From assembly GCA_026770585.1 (NCBI GenBank), contig MU647016.1, positions 76,065 to 96,436 on the forward strand: 20,372 bases of DNA, given 5' to 3'. Made by a program: the position numbers and the translations under genes. Source of the DNA: Baffinella frigidus (Eukaryota > Cryptophyceae > Cryptomonadales > Baffinellaceae). The notes beneath the pieces were generated by a model. The model was given only the letters and a program-made list of their open reading frames with translations, did not search any database and was not told where the DNA came from. Shown here piece by piece: positions 8,594 to 17,376 of the stretch; the first letter of the stretch is position 1, and each line of letters starts with the position of its first letter.

Positions 8594-9210
8594 ACCTAAG
8601 GAGGTTTTGGTCGGTCTGGCACTGTTGATACATTTAGCAACGGGATCCGGAGTTGCTACCCGACTGGGCAGTCCCTGACCCGATTGTCATAAGTTGACTT
8701 AAGAATTGGGCATTTTTACCCAATCGTCATAAGTTGACAAATAAGTTGACAAATATTCTTGTCCGGGCCGGGCCGGGCCCCCTCTCGTTCTTTGAGGGCT
8801 CGGAAACTGGATCGGGATGTGCTGCCGCGACCGCACGGCCATCGTGCGGCACGGCAGCGTTCTCTCTAGAGCGGTGCTGGATGGGGCCCGCATGGGCGGC
8901 GCGTGCCGAACGGCGGCGGGCGATCCAGCATCAGGGCATCAGATGCCAGCGAGCAAGTCAGAAAAGGATCCGACGGCAGCTGTGAGCAGGGCTGATGAGC
9001 AGCGGCGTCAACATGGCGGCTGGCGTGGGGCGCCCGTGGGGAGGCTGCGAGGAAGCCTGCCGACTCTTCTAAGCGCTGTCGCGCGTCGGGTGGCGGTGGG
9101 CCTGCGGATCTTGGACTTCTGGCCGGGGGGGCGGAGCCAGGCCACGGGACGGGATGGCGGATCATGGCGCAAGAGGCCGGCACGGCGCGTCGCGAGACCG
9201 GTGAGTTCAC
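8594..9210. other. GC-rich segment between identical 33-bp repeats, no clear gene
   Basis: Carries CATAAGTTGAC at 8688-8698 and 8728-8738 and ATAAGTTGAC at 8741-8750, with ATTGGG/CCCAAT arms between. It is then GC-rich to 9210, where frames on both strands are open (for example 8817-9293 plus, 8866-9222 minus). Their composition is Arg/Ala/Pro-rich without domains, and the plus frame continues through a MITE, so I do not call a gene. Confidence 0.45.
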
Positions 9211-9243
9211 AGATGGGTTCAAAGTTACACCGCGCTACATGTA
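9211..9243 (+). repeat. 33-bp direct repeat, right copy
   Basis: Exact second copy of 8561-8593. Its last base is the first base of the next MITE, so each copy lies beside an element of the same family. Confidence 0.95.
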
Positions 9244-9303
9244 CAGGGGTACCTCGCTCAAAAGAAACCGCCCCCCCTACGACCCTACTGTAAGCCTCTG
9301 CCT
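9243..9303. mobile_element. MITE left half interrupted by a nested element
   Basis: ACAGGGGTACCTCGCTCA, AAGAAACCGCC and CCTACTGTAAGCCTCTGCCT follow the order of the family interior. The expected continuation AGGGCCCTA is found at 9783, after the element at 9304-9782, so the latter appears to have inserted here. Confidence 0.6.
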
Positions 9304-9782
9304 ACAGGGGTATCTCGTCTGCAAGAAAGCGCATATCAAGACAATGTACCGGATTTGACCCCTACGTTTCTTAATTTTAAGGAAAAGGCACCAGCCGGAT
9401 TCTCCCTCCGATTTCTTAATTTAAGAAAACGTCGACCGACCGAATTCTCGGATTTTCTAATGAATTAAGAAAACAGCGACCGACCGGATTCTGTGAGTAC
9501 TAAGAAAACAATTGGGCCCCACATCTATCCCCCCGGAGAATGGAAAGTTCCCGAGTGGTGCACCTTTGAAAATTGCAAGGCCGCTTTCCTGCATTTTCTC
9601 GGACCGACCGCTTTCCTGCGTTTTCTTAACTTGTACGAAAACGAGGACCCAACGCTGTCGTGCTCTTTCTTAATTTATGAAAACAGAGACCGACCGGTTT
9701 TGCTCGCGCTTTTCTTAAAATAAACAAACGTCGACCGACCGACCCTCGAGCAAGGGTGTTCTTGTAGCCGAGGTACCCCTGT
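9304..9782. mobile_element. 479-bp non-autonomous element with 25-bp inverted ends
   Basis: The left end (from 9302) CTACAGGGGTATCTCGTCT continues GCAAGAA and is matched by the inverse of the right end with three mismatches over about 25 bp. The interior is iterated TTTCTTAATTTAAGAAAA dyads separated by CGACCGACCGA tetranucleotide runs (about 9365-9745). Two frames are open inside but are simply repeat-driven. It has no transposase. A diverged left end of the same element is at 3988, and possibly another lies at 350-700. Confidence 0.65.
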
Positions 9783-9805
9783 AGGGCCCTACAGGGGTAT
9801 CTCGG
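9768..9805. repeat. 38-bp near-perfect palindrome of element ends
   Basis: Inverted halves CCGAGGTACCCCTGTAGGG and its complement meet without spacer at GGGCCC, with one mismatch. It joins the right end of the nested element to another element's left end. Confidence 0.9.
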
Positions 9806-9878
9806 CATACATACTCAAGGGATAGGAGTGTAAGAGGCTACGGCCCACTTAAGGGACATCCCCTCCACCCTAAAGGAT

Positions 9879-10047
9879 ACTGGGGTACCTCGCTCACAGG
9901 TAACCAACCCCCCCCAGGACCCTACAGTAGGCCTATGCCCAGGGGCCTATGGTGATCCCAGGGAGGTGAGCCATCATAGGGCCCCAGGCATAGGCCTACT
10001 GTAGGGTCCTAGGAGGAGGTGCGTTCTTATGAGCGAGGTACCCCTGT
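9879..10047. mobile_element. MITE, ACAGGGGTACC family, enlarged copy (169 bp)
   Basis: Left end ACTGGGGTACCTCGCTCA (one mismatch), right end TGAGCGAGGTACCCCTGT. The interior is itself a long inverted repeat: GGACCCTACAGTAGGCCTAT near 9922 against ATAGGCCTACTGTAGGGTCC near 9990. This suggests an internal foldback duplication. Confidence 0.85.
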
Positions 10048-10053
10048 ACGAGA

Positions 10054-10127
10054 GGAAGCATGGCTTTTCTGCAGAACAAGTTCCGGTGTCCGCCTATGTT
10101 GGGAGCTCGAAGAACCTCAAGGACTCA
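10054..10127 (+). repeat. Dispersed ~100-bp repeat, copy b (truncated)
   Basis: GAAGCATGG through GGGAGCTCGAAGAACCTCAA. The left end is cut by the adjacent MITE. It is the inverted partner of 10186-10286, the two arms bracketing about 60 bp. Confidence 0.8.
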
Positions 10128-10136
10128 ATGGTATTC

Positions 10137-10340
10137 TGCTGCTCTTCGCCCGGCTCGAGCACAGAGGCACGCGGACTCAGCATCCTTTAGGACCTTGAGG
10201 TTCTTCGAGCTCCCAACATAGACGGACGCTGCAACTTATTTGCAGAAAATCCATGCTTCTTTTCGGATTACATCAGGCCCCCCAAACCAGAAAAGCTGTA
10301 CTTCAAAAAGCACAGTTACGCCCTCACCCAAGACGCTTAG
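10137..10340 (-). pseudogene. Relic of the phosphodiesterase 3' flank, interrupted by a repeat
   Basis: Read on the minus strand, 10339-10287 matches the bases from the phosphodiesterase stop onward (19388-19441: GGTGAGGG, GTAACTGTGCTTTTTGAAGT). 10185-10137 matches 19448-19496 (TGCTGAGTCCGCGTGCCTC, GCCGGGCGAAGAGCAGCAG). Between them lies copy c of the dispersed repeat (10186-10286), absent at the gene itself. The homology includes the TAA but no recognisable upstream coding sequence. It shows that the phosphodiesterase 3' end, or a whole gene since lost, was copied here in inverse orientation before the repeat inserted. Confidence 0.75.
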
Positions 10341-11006
10341 GAGTTATGGTTGAGGTGTTTAGAGTTTAGGGGTTAGGGGTTACGGTTAAGGTTTTGGGGT
10401 TTAGACTTTTAGAATTTAGGGGTGAGTTTAGGGTTTAGGGTTTGGGGATAAGTGGACCAGGGTTTTGGGTTCAGGCGTTTAAAATGTAGGGCCTAGGGGT
10501 TAGGGGTTTGGGGTTAGGGTTTGGGGTTTGGGGTTAACGGATTAGGGTTTAGGGTTTAGGGTTTAGGGTTTAGGGTTTAGGGTTTCGGTTTGAGGGGTTC
10601 AGGTTTCGGGTTTAGTTTTTAGGATGTAGGGTTGAGGGTACAGAGATTGAGGGTAAAGGGGGTTTGGGTGAAGGGGTTTTGGGTGTGGGTATATTTTTAT
10701 GGTTGAAGGTGTTAAGGATCTTCGTGGTTAGTTCTTAGGTTTTAGCGGCTGGTTTTGTGATTGATGATTTATGGTTTATGGTTCATGGTTTTGGGTGAAG
10801 GGTTTAGAGTTACGGGTTACGGGTTCAGGGTTACGGATTACGGGTTACGGGTTACGGGTTTAGGGTTTAGGGTGAAGAGTTTAGGGTGTAGGGTTTTTGA
10901 TCTAGGATCTATATTTTAGGGTTTAGGGTTCATCATTTAGGGTTTATGGTTAAGGTATTAGGAATAAGTGTTTGGGGTTTAGTGTTTAGGGTTTAGTGTT
11001 TAGGGT

Positions 11007-11094
<88 letters not shown>

Positions 11095-11334
11095 GGTTGA
11101 GGGTTGAGGCGTTTAGAGTTCAGGGCTTAGGATTAAGCGTTTAGGAACCAGGTTTTAGGGGATTGGGGTTTAGGGTTCAGGGTTGAGGGTTCAGGTTTCA
11201 TGCTCTAAGATTTAGGATGAAATATTTTTTGGTATTGGCAATTTGTTTCTCAGGATTTAGGGTTTATGTTCATGGTTTTTGGTTAATGGTTCATGGTTTA
11301 TGGTTTATGATGTCATGATTTATGGTTTATCATT
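10341..11334 (+). repeat. G-strand degenerate telomere-like array (about 1 kb)
   Basis: TTTAGGG-like heptamers with local runs of one variant: TTTAGGG (10547-10583), TTACGGG (about 10810-10858) and about fifteen TTGAGGG (11004-11108). It grades into TTTATGG units before the element at 11335. Confidence 0.93.
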
Positions 11335-11825
11335 AAGCGTATTTGAGTCTGGAAATTTCTGTTCATAAAACCTATCCTGACACCTAATCAAAGACCCAAA
11401 GTTGACTAAACTATCCGGGACATGAGCCATTTTTTTCAAAGTCGTAGAGATTTCCTTTTGCAAATTTGGTGTGTCCATCGACCCTATATATATATATATA
11501 TATACATTTAGAAGGACAGGTTTGACAAAAAAAATTGAAGAACTCTGAAATTCGTGTTTTGCGTCCGTTTATGCGAAAACATCACACGGGGTCGCCCGGG
11601 CGACCCCCTCGCAACCAACGATCTGTGTAGTAAACTGTGTCGTAAAGTTGTTGGTTTTATGGAATCGCAACGTTTCGTTGATACACAAAAGTAGCGAGTT
11701 TTATGTATTTCAAATTTGCTCGATTTTTGAAACACCTAAAGTTGACTAAACTTTCTGGTGTTAGGAATGGTGTTTCGTGTCAGGGTAGGTTTTATGAACA
11801 GAAATTTCCAGACTCAAATACGCTT
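11335..11825. mobile_element. 491-bp AT-rich element with 49-bp inverted ends inside the array
   Basis: 11335-11383 and 11777-11825 are inverted copies differing at one of 49 bases; the ends begin AAGCGTATTTGAGTCTGG. The interior is non-telomeric. It has a 15-bp direct repeat AAAGTTGACTAAACT at 11398-11412 and 11738-11752, (TA)10 at 11485-11504, and the perfect palindrome GGGGTCGCCCGGGCGACCCC at 11588-11607. A trinucleotide ATT lies outside both ends, a possible but weak target duplication. There is no long open frame, so it would depend on a transposase elsewhere. Confidence 0.8.
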
Positions 11826-11898
11826 ATTTATAGTGTGTTGTTTATGGTTAAGGGTTGTGGGTTGAGGGTTGAGGGTTGCGGGTTGAGGGTTGCGGGTA

Positions 11899-11971
<73 letters not shown>

Positions 11972-14900
11972 GGTTTGTGGTTTAGGGATCAGGGTTTCGG
12001 GGTCATTTGTTGAGGGCTTGAGGCTTTAGGGTTCAGGTCTTAGGGTCTAGAGTTTAGGGTTGAGTGTTTAAGGTTTATGTTTTAGGTCAAGGCGTTTAGA
12101 GTTTGGGGTTTACGGATTGAGGTTTAGGGAGTAAGGTTCGCGGTTCAGGATTAAGTGTTTGGGGTTTAGGGTTTGTGGCTCGAGATTCAGGGGTTTGGGT
12201 TTTGGTTGTAGGGTCTAAGGTTTAGGATTCAGAGTTTAGGGTTGAGGGTTTAGAATGAAGGGTGAAGGGGTTTTGGCTTTGGGTATATTTTTAACGGTTC
12301 AGGGTTTCATGATGTTAGTGGTCAGGTTTTGGGTTTTAGGGTTTATGTTTTAGGGTTTAGGGTTTAGAGTTTAAGGTGAATGGTTTATGGTTACTGGTTT
12401 AGGGCTTATGGTTTATGGTTTATGGTTTATGGTTTATGGTTTATGGTTTAGGTTATAGGGTTCATGGTTCAGGGTTCAGGGTTCAAGGGAGAGGTTCAAG
12501 GTTTGTGGTTGAGTGTTCAGGGTTGAGGGTAGAGGGTTTGGAGTTTAGGGATTTGGTTTTAGGGTTTAGGGATTAAGGTTGAGGGATGAGGGTTTCGGGT
12601 CAATGGATTACGGTCCGGGGTTTGTTGTTGAATGGTTTGGGTTTGAGGGTTCAGGGTTTAGGGTTTAGGGTTCAGGGTTTCGGGTTTTGGGAAGAAGGGG
12701 GTTTGGTCTTGGGTATATTTTGTTTGTTGTAGGGTTTAAAGATTTTAGTGTTCAGGTCTGAGCGTTCGGGGTTTAGGGTTTAGGGTTTGGGATTCAGGGC
12801 CGAGTGTTCAGAGATTATGGTTGTCGTTTTCTGGTTTATTGTTCATGGTTTAGGGTTTCGGGTTTAGGGTTTAGGGTTCATGGTTTAGGGTTTAGGGTTT
12901 AGGGTTTAGGGTTTAGGGTTTAGGGTTTAGGGTTGAAGGTTTAGGGTTTGGGGTTTGAGGTTTAGGGTTCAGGGTTCACTTCTTACGGTTTACGGTTTAT
13001 GGTTTATGGTTGAGGATTAGGGGTCAGGTGCCAGGTTTTATGGTTATTGGATTGGAGAACAGGGTTTAGGGTTTAGGGTTTGGGTTTGATGGAGGGTACA
13101 GGGTTTTGGTTTTTCGGGTTCAGTGTTTAAGCTTTAGGGTTTTGGGTTTTGTGTTTTGGGTTTGGGGTTTGGGGTTTGGGGTTTGGGTTTTAGGCTACAG
13201 GTTTCAGGGTTAAGGGTTAAGAGTTGAGGGTTTTGAATCAAGGGTTTAGGGTTTTGACATGAGGTTTTAGGGAGTGGGGTTCATTGTTCAAGGTTTAAGG
13301 TTTCAGGGTTTCAGGGGTTAGGTCCCATTTCTTAGATTTTGGGTTTTGGGGATTAAGAATTAGGTTTTATGGTTTACGGTTCAGGGTGTATGGTATTTGG
13401 TTTAGGGTGTAGGGTTTCAGGCTTAGGGTTCATGGTGTAGGGCAGAGGGTGTAGGGTCGTTGTTAAGGTTTAGTGATTTAGGGCTGAGGGTTTAGGGTTG
13501 AGGAGTCACGTTTCATCCCTCAGGGTGAAGGTTTTGGTTTTGGTTGTATTTTGTTTTTTGTTGGGTTGAAGGATTTAAGTGTTCAGGTCTGAAGGTTTGG
13601 GGTTTGGGGTTTGGGGTTGAGGATTCGAGCTGAGAGTTCAGTGTTTATGGTTTTCGGTGTATGGTTCACTTTTTATGATGTATGATTTTTTTGGTTCATG
13701 TTCTTGGATTTATGCTTTAATGTTTTTGGTTGAGAGTTTAGGGTTTGGGAATAGGGATTGAGGTTGAGGGTTTAGGGTCTAGTTGTTGGGGTCTAGGGTT
13801 CAAGGTTTAGGATTTAGGGATTTGGTTTTTTTTAGGATTTAGGGATTTGGGTTTAGGATTTAGGGATTTGGGCTTCGGGTTTTGAGCTTAGGGTTTCAGG
13901 TTTGGGGTTTAAGGTTTAAGGTTTGGGGTTTAAGGTTTAGGGTTTATGGTTTAGGGTTTATGGTTTAGGGTTTAGGGTTTAGGGTTTAGGGTTTGGGCTT
14001 TAGGCTTTAATCTTCAGGCTTTAGGTTTTTGGGATTAGGATTTAGCGTTCGAGAGTTTAGGGTTTAGGGTTTAGGGTCGTTTGTTTAGGGTTTAGGGTCT
14101 TTGGTTTATGGTTTAGGGTTTAGGGTGTAGGGTTCAGTTTTTAGGGTTTAGGGTTTAGGGTTCAGGTTCTGGGGTTCAGGGCACAAGGTTGAGGGTTTAT
14201 GGTTTAGGGTTTGGAGTTTATGGTTTAGGGTTTTGGTTTTATTTTATTGTTCAGGGACTGGGTTTATGGTTTAGGGTTTAGGGTTTCGGTTTTATGGTTG
14301 AGGGTTGAGGGTTTAAGTTTCACAGGTTCAGGTTTTAAGGTTTAGGGTCTTGGGTTTTGGGGGTAGAATTTAGGGTTTAGGGTTTTGGTTCCAGGTTGAA
14401 GGGTTAAGGGGTTAGGGTTTTGGGTTTTGGGATCAGGTTTGAGGGTTTAGAGTTTTTTTGATTATGGTTTAGAGTTTCAGGATTCCAGGTTTTGGGTCCC
14501 ATGTCTCAGGATTTGGGATTCGAAGTATAGGTTTTGGGGTTTACGGTTAACGGTTCAGGGTGTATTGTATTTGGTTTATTGTTTAGTGTCCAAGGTTTAG
14601 TGTTTAGGGTTGAGGGTTAAGGGCTTTGGATTTTGGGTTGAGGGTTGATGGTTTAGGGTCTAGGGTTTAGCGTTTAAAGTTTCAGTGTTTGGGTCTGAGG
14701 GTTTAGGGTTTAGGGTTGAGGGTTTAGTGTTCAGGGTTGAGGGTTTAGTGTTTGGGATTTAGAGTCTAGGGTGCAGGGTTTAGGGTTCAGGGTTTAGGAT
14801 TTAGGGTTTAAGGTTTAGGGTTTGAGTATTCAGGTCGGAGAGTTTAGGGTTTAGGGTTCAGGGTCTAAAGTGTAGGGTGTAGGGTTTAGGTTTTAGAGGT

Positions 14901-15387
14901 TATGGTTTGGGGTTCAGTGTTTAGGGTTTGGGGTTGAGGGTTTAGGGTTTGGGGTTGAGGGTTTCGGGTTCAGGCCTTAGGTTTTAAGGTTTGGGGTCTA
15001 GGGTTTAGGGTTTAGGGTTTATGGTCTAGGGTTCAGGGTTCAGGGTTCAGGGTTCAGGGTTCAGGGATAAGGATTTAGGAAATACTCATTTAGGTTCTAG
15101 GTTCCAGATTTTACGGTTCGGGGTTTAGGGTTTAGGGTTTAAGGCTTCGGGTTTTGGGTTTCGGGTTATTTGGGGTTTAGGGTTTAGGGTTTGGGATTTA
15201 GAGTCCAAGGTGCAGGGTTTCGGGTTTAGGGTTTCGGGTTTCGGGTTTCGGGTTTCGGGGTATTTAGGGTTTAGAATTTAGAGTTTGGGGTTTAGGGTTT
15301 AGGGTTTAGGGTTTAGGGCTTAGGATTTACGTTTTTGGGTTCAGGGTTTATGTTTTAGTGTCCAGTGTTTTTGTTTGGGTTGAGGGT
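11826..15387 (+). repeat. 3.5-kb G-strand degenerate telomere-like array
   Basis: Continues the previous array after the element. Runs of single variants recur: TTGAGGG (about 11890-11972), TTTATGG (about 12412-12455), TTTAGGG (12890-12930), TTTGGGG (13155-13185), TTCAGGG (15030-15065) and TTTCGGG (15222-15258). The GGTATATTTTT string recurs at about 10688, 12286 and 12713, hinting at longer-range duplication within the array. No genes. Confidence 0.93.
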
Positions 15388-16640
15388 TCGATTACGGACC
15401 GAGATGAACATGGCCACCATGAATTCTCAAAGTTCAAAGCTTACGAGCGAGGTAGGCGGTGGACATAGCCCCCACGCCGCGGTCGTGTTTTTTTCGAGAG
15501 AGCGGGTGAGAGTGACAGAGTGAAAACGCAGGAGTGAGAGGGAGACTGGGAGATTGGAAATATGTTTTTCCGTGAGTGTGTGCGCTCGAGAGAGAGGAAA
15601 GCAGGTACACGCGGACATCTAAATGGTGAACGGGGAAAGTATCGTTGACTGACGACACAGCTCGACCGCGGAAAGCTTAGGCCCATGAGCATAAACTTGC
15701 CTTCATCCCTCGGGATTTCCTCGGGATTTCACAAAGCAGAGTGCAACATCTCAAGTGGCGCGAAGATTTCCGGGCAAGCACCCAGAGAGACGAGCACGAG
15801 AGAGCCTCTTTCGGAACTTCACTTTTTACTAGCACAAACACCTTTTTTACAAGCACGAACACCTATTTTGCACAGACGGCTGGGTCTTGGCCGGCGGACT
15901 CTCACACCACCCACCACCCTTCATAATCTACCATCATCACGCCGGCCTTCGCGGCGATTCCCGGTGGTGTAGCGGCGATCCCAGCGTTCCGGTGGTGCGG
16001 AGGGCGGTGCATGACGACGGCTCGGCAGGCAGCTCCGCGAGCTCGTCGGTCGGCGGCAGGCAAGCAAGTGCGGCAGGCGACTCGGGAGCAGCGTCGTGGC
16101 GGATTCAGATCTCTTGAGCGGCACTTGAGCGTCGGCTTTGGGAAGGCGTGGTATCCATTTCCAAACTGGCGGTTCGGCTTATGCAAGGCGTGGTGGCGGT
16201 GGAGAAAGCGTCGTCGTTTGCCTCTCCTGTCGCATTCGACGGCGACCAGGACTTGGCTTGCAAGTGAGTCTCGGTCTGGTCGAGCACGTCCAGCAAGACC
16301 CGCCGCTTCGCCGGCGACCGGGGCTTGACTTCGAAGTGCGTCTCGGTCGGGTCAAGCAGGTCCAGCAAGACCCGCTCCTCCTCGGAAATAGACGGTGGAA
16401 GCACGATGCCACCGGTGGCGAAGGAGGCGGCGTCGTTCAACCCCGATTGAGTCCACGATGGTGGAAGAATGATGCCATGGCCGGTGAAGATGATGTCACG
16501 CCAGGGCATCTTGTTCTTGCTCTTGCGGGATGCAAAGGGGGATAGGAGTGAGTCCCGTCTGTCGAGAGGAAGCGTCGAGGAAAGTGGGTCCCAAGCACGA
16601 TGTATCGTGTTCTTGCTATCGTTGCTTGTCGGTGTTTGCG
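15388..16640. repeat. Segmental duplication, copy 2
   Basis: Second copy of 5238-6258. It is longer because of indels: extra bases at 15690-15725 and 15835-15860, a 57-bp difference at 16088-16144, a 72-bp internal tandem repeat at 16241-16384, and 33 bp near 16406-16440. It begins at the edge of a G-strand array like copy 1. Confidence 0.9.
16105..16509 (-). CDS. Unknown protein, paralogue 2 (MPWRD family)
   Basis: A 134-residue protein from the ATG at 16509 (A at -3), the start shared with paralogue 1. MPWRDIIFTG and GIILPPSWTQSG are followed by an 11-residue insert (LNDAASFATGG), GIVLPPSISEEE, and a tandem duplication of 24 residues: RVLLDLLDPTETHFEVK (46-69) then RVLLDVLDQTETHLQAK (70-93). 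Next comes the conserved TGEANDDAFSTATTPCISR. Relative to paralogue 1, a 57-bp segment near the end carries an in-frame TGA, so this copy stops 44 residues after the last shared block starts. The corresponding tail sequence is still present downstream (16087 leftward). Either paralogue 2 is truncated or the segment is spliced out, though I see no good GT-AG pair at its edges. Function unknown. Confidence 0.6.
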   Translation of the reverse strand: MPWRDIIFTGHGIILPPSWTQSGLNDAASFATGGIVLPPSISEEERVLLDLLDPTETHFEVKPRSPAKRRVLLDVLDQTETHLQAKSWSPSNATGEANDDAFSTATTPCISRTASLEMDTTPSQSRRSSAAQEI

Positions 16641-16949
16641 TTGGGTTTTGGGTTTCAGCACGCGTTGTATGTAACCTTTCCCCTTGACCTAGTTGACGGA
16701 GTCCCCGTGTTCCGGGATTGTCTGTTCTTGTTCCGGGGTTTACGAGCGTACGAAGCTTCGTATGATAAGGATACTGCAATCACAACGTCCACCACAAGAT
16801 TTTTTCCGTTTTTTTTCTCGTTAATAGATGCACCCGAGCATGTTCGACGCATGTGCTGACGGAATGCCCTTGTTCCGGGGTTTTACTACAGGTAGATGAT
16901 TGGGGGCCTGTCATCATAAAACCGCCCGCTGATTGCGTCCTGGACAATC

Positions 16950-16962
16950 GAAGCTTCTGGAA
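16950..16962. promoter_or_regulatory. Heat-shock-element-like motif, copy 2 upstream
   Basis: GAAGCTTCTGGAA is three correctly spaced GAA/TTC units, 441 bp upstream of paralogue 2 and 670 bp upstream of the phosphodiesterase. A second candidate, GAACCTTCTAGAT, is at 17106-17118. CTGTCATCAT lies before the site here (16909-16918) as it does at 6510 in copy 1. Confidence 0.45.
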
Positions 16963-17226
16963 GGACAAGGAGCCTTAGATAACTGCAGGTCACGCGGCAA
17001 TCCGACCTTACGTCCACTAAATTGTGTCCATGTATCGGTACACGTGATTGTTTTTGGCAATTCAGTCAACACGATAAATCCTTCTTGTCCAATTAAACTG
17101 CTCTAGAACCTTCTAGATTCTTGTAAGAACCCCGTTTATGTGACTTTGTGACTTCGTTGTCAGCAACGTGACACACAGCAAGTCGACACATAAACTACTT
17201 GAGACGTGACCGGGAGCAATCATAAG

Positions 17227-17314
17227 TTGACACCCTTGCAGAATGATCACAGAAACGGGCTATTCTTCCAAAAGTTGACCTCGCGGCAGGGAGGAGTTGA
17301 CTTTTGCGATTGAC
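17227..17314 (+). promoter_or_regulatory. Cluster of four TTGAC (W-box-like) motifs
   Basis: TTGAC at 17227, 17275, 17297 and 17310, all on the same strand within 88 bp; two read TTGACC and one TTGACT, the WRKY-type core. The first is part of CATAAGTTGAC, also seen at 8688 and 8728. Regulatory meaning is inference. Confidence 0.3.
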
Positions 17315-17334
17315 CACCCTCAATCAGGCCTAGG

Positions 17335-17376
17335 AAGCACGTTCAATATCCTGATATCAGGATATTGAACGTGCTT
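17335..17376. repeat. Perfect 42-bp spacerless palindrome
   Basis: Each 21-bp half begins AAGCACGTTCAATATCCTGA and the halves meet at GATATC (centre between 17355 and 17356) with no mismatch and no loop. It lies 256 bp before the phosphodiesterase ATG. Confidence 0.97.

Noticed and set aside
8817-9293. 158-aa plus-strand ORF
   Set aside because: Arg/Ala/Gly-rich composition with no domain. It reads through a 33-bp repeat and into a MITE, and the opposite strand is also open.
11485-11504. (TA)10 as a TATA promoter
   Set aside because: It is a simple microsatellite inside a mobile element with no gene downstream.
16105-16779. Longer 224-aa start for paralogue 2, and a 180-aa start for paralogue 1
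   Set aside because: Those frames open at TTG codons, not ATG. The upstream parts share some sequence between copies (NDSKNTI) but no common ATG, so the conserved MPWRD ATG is used.
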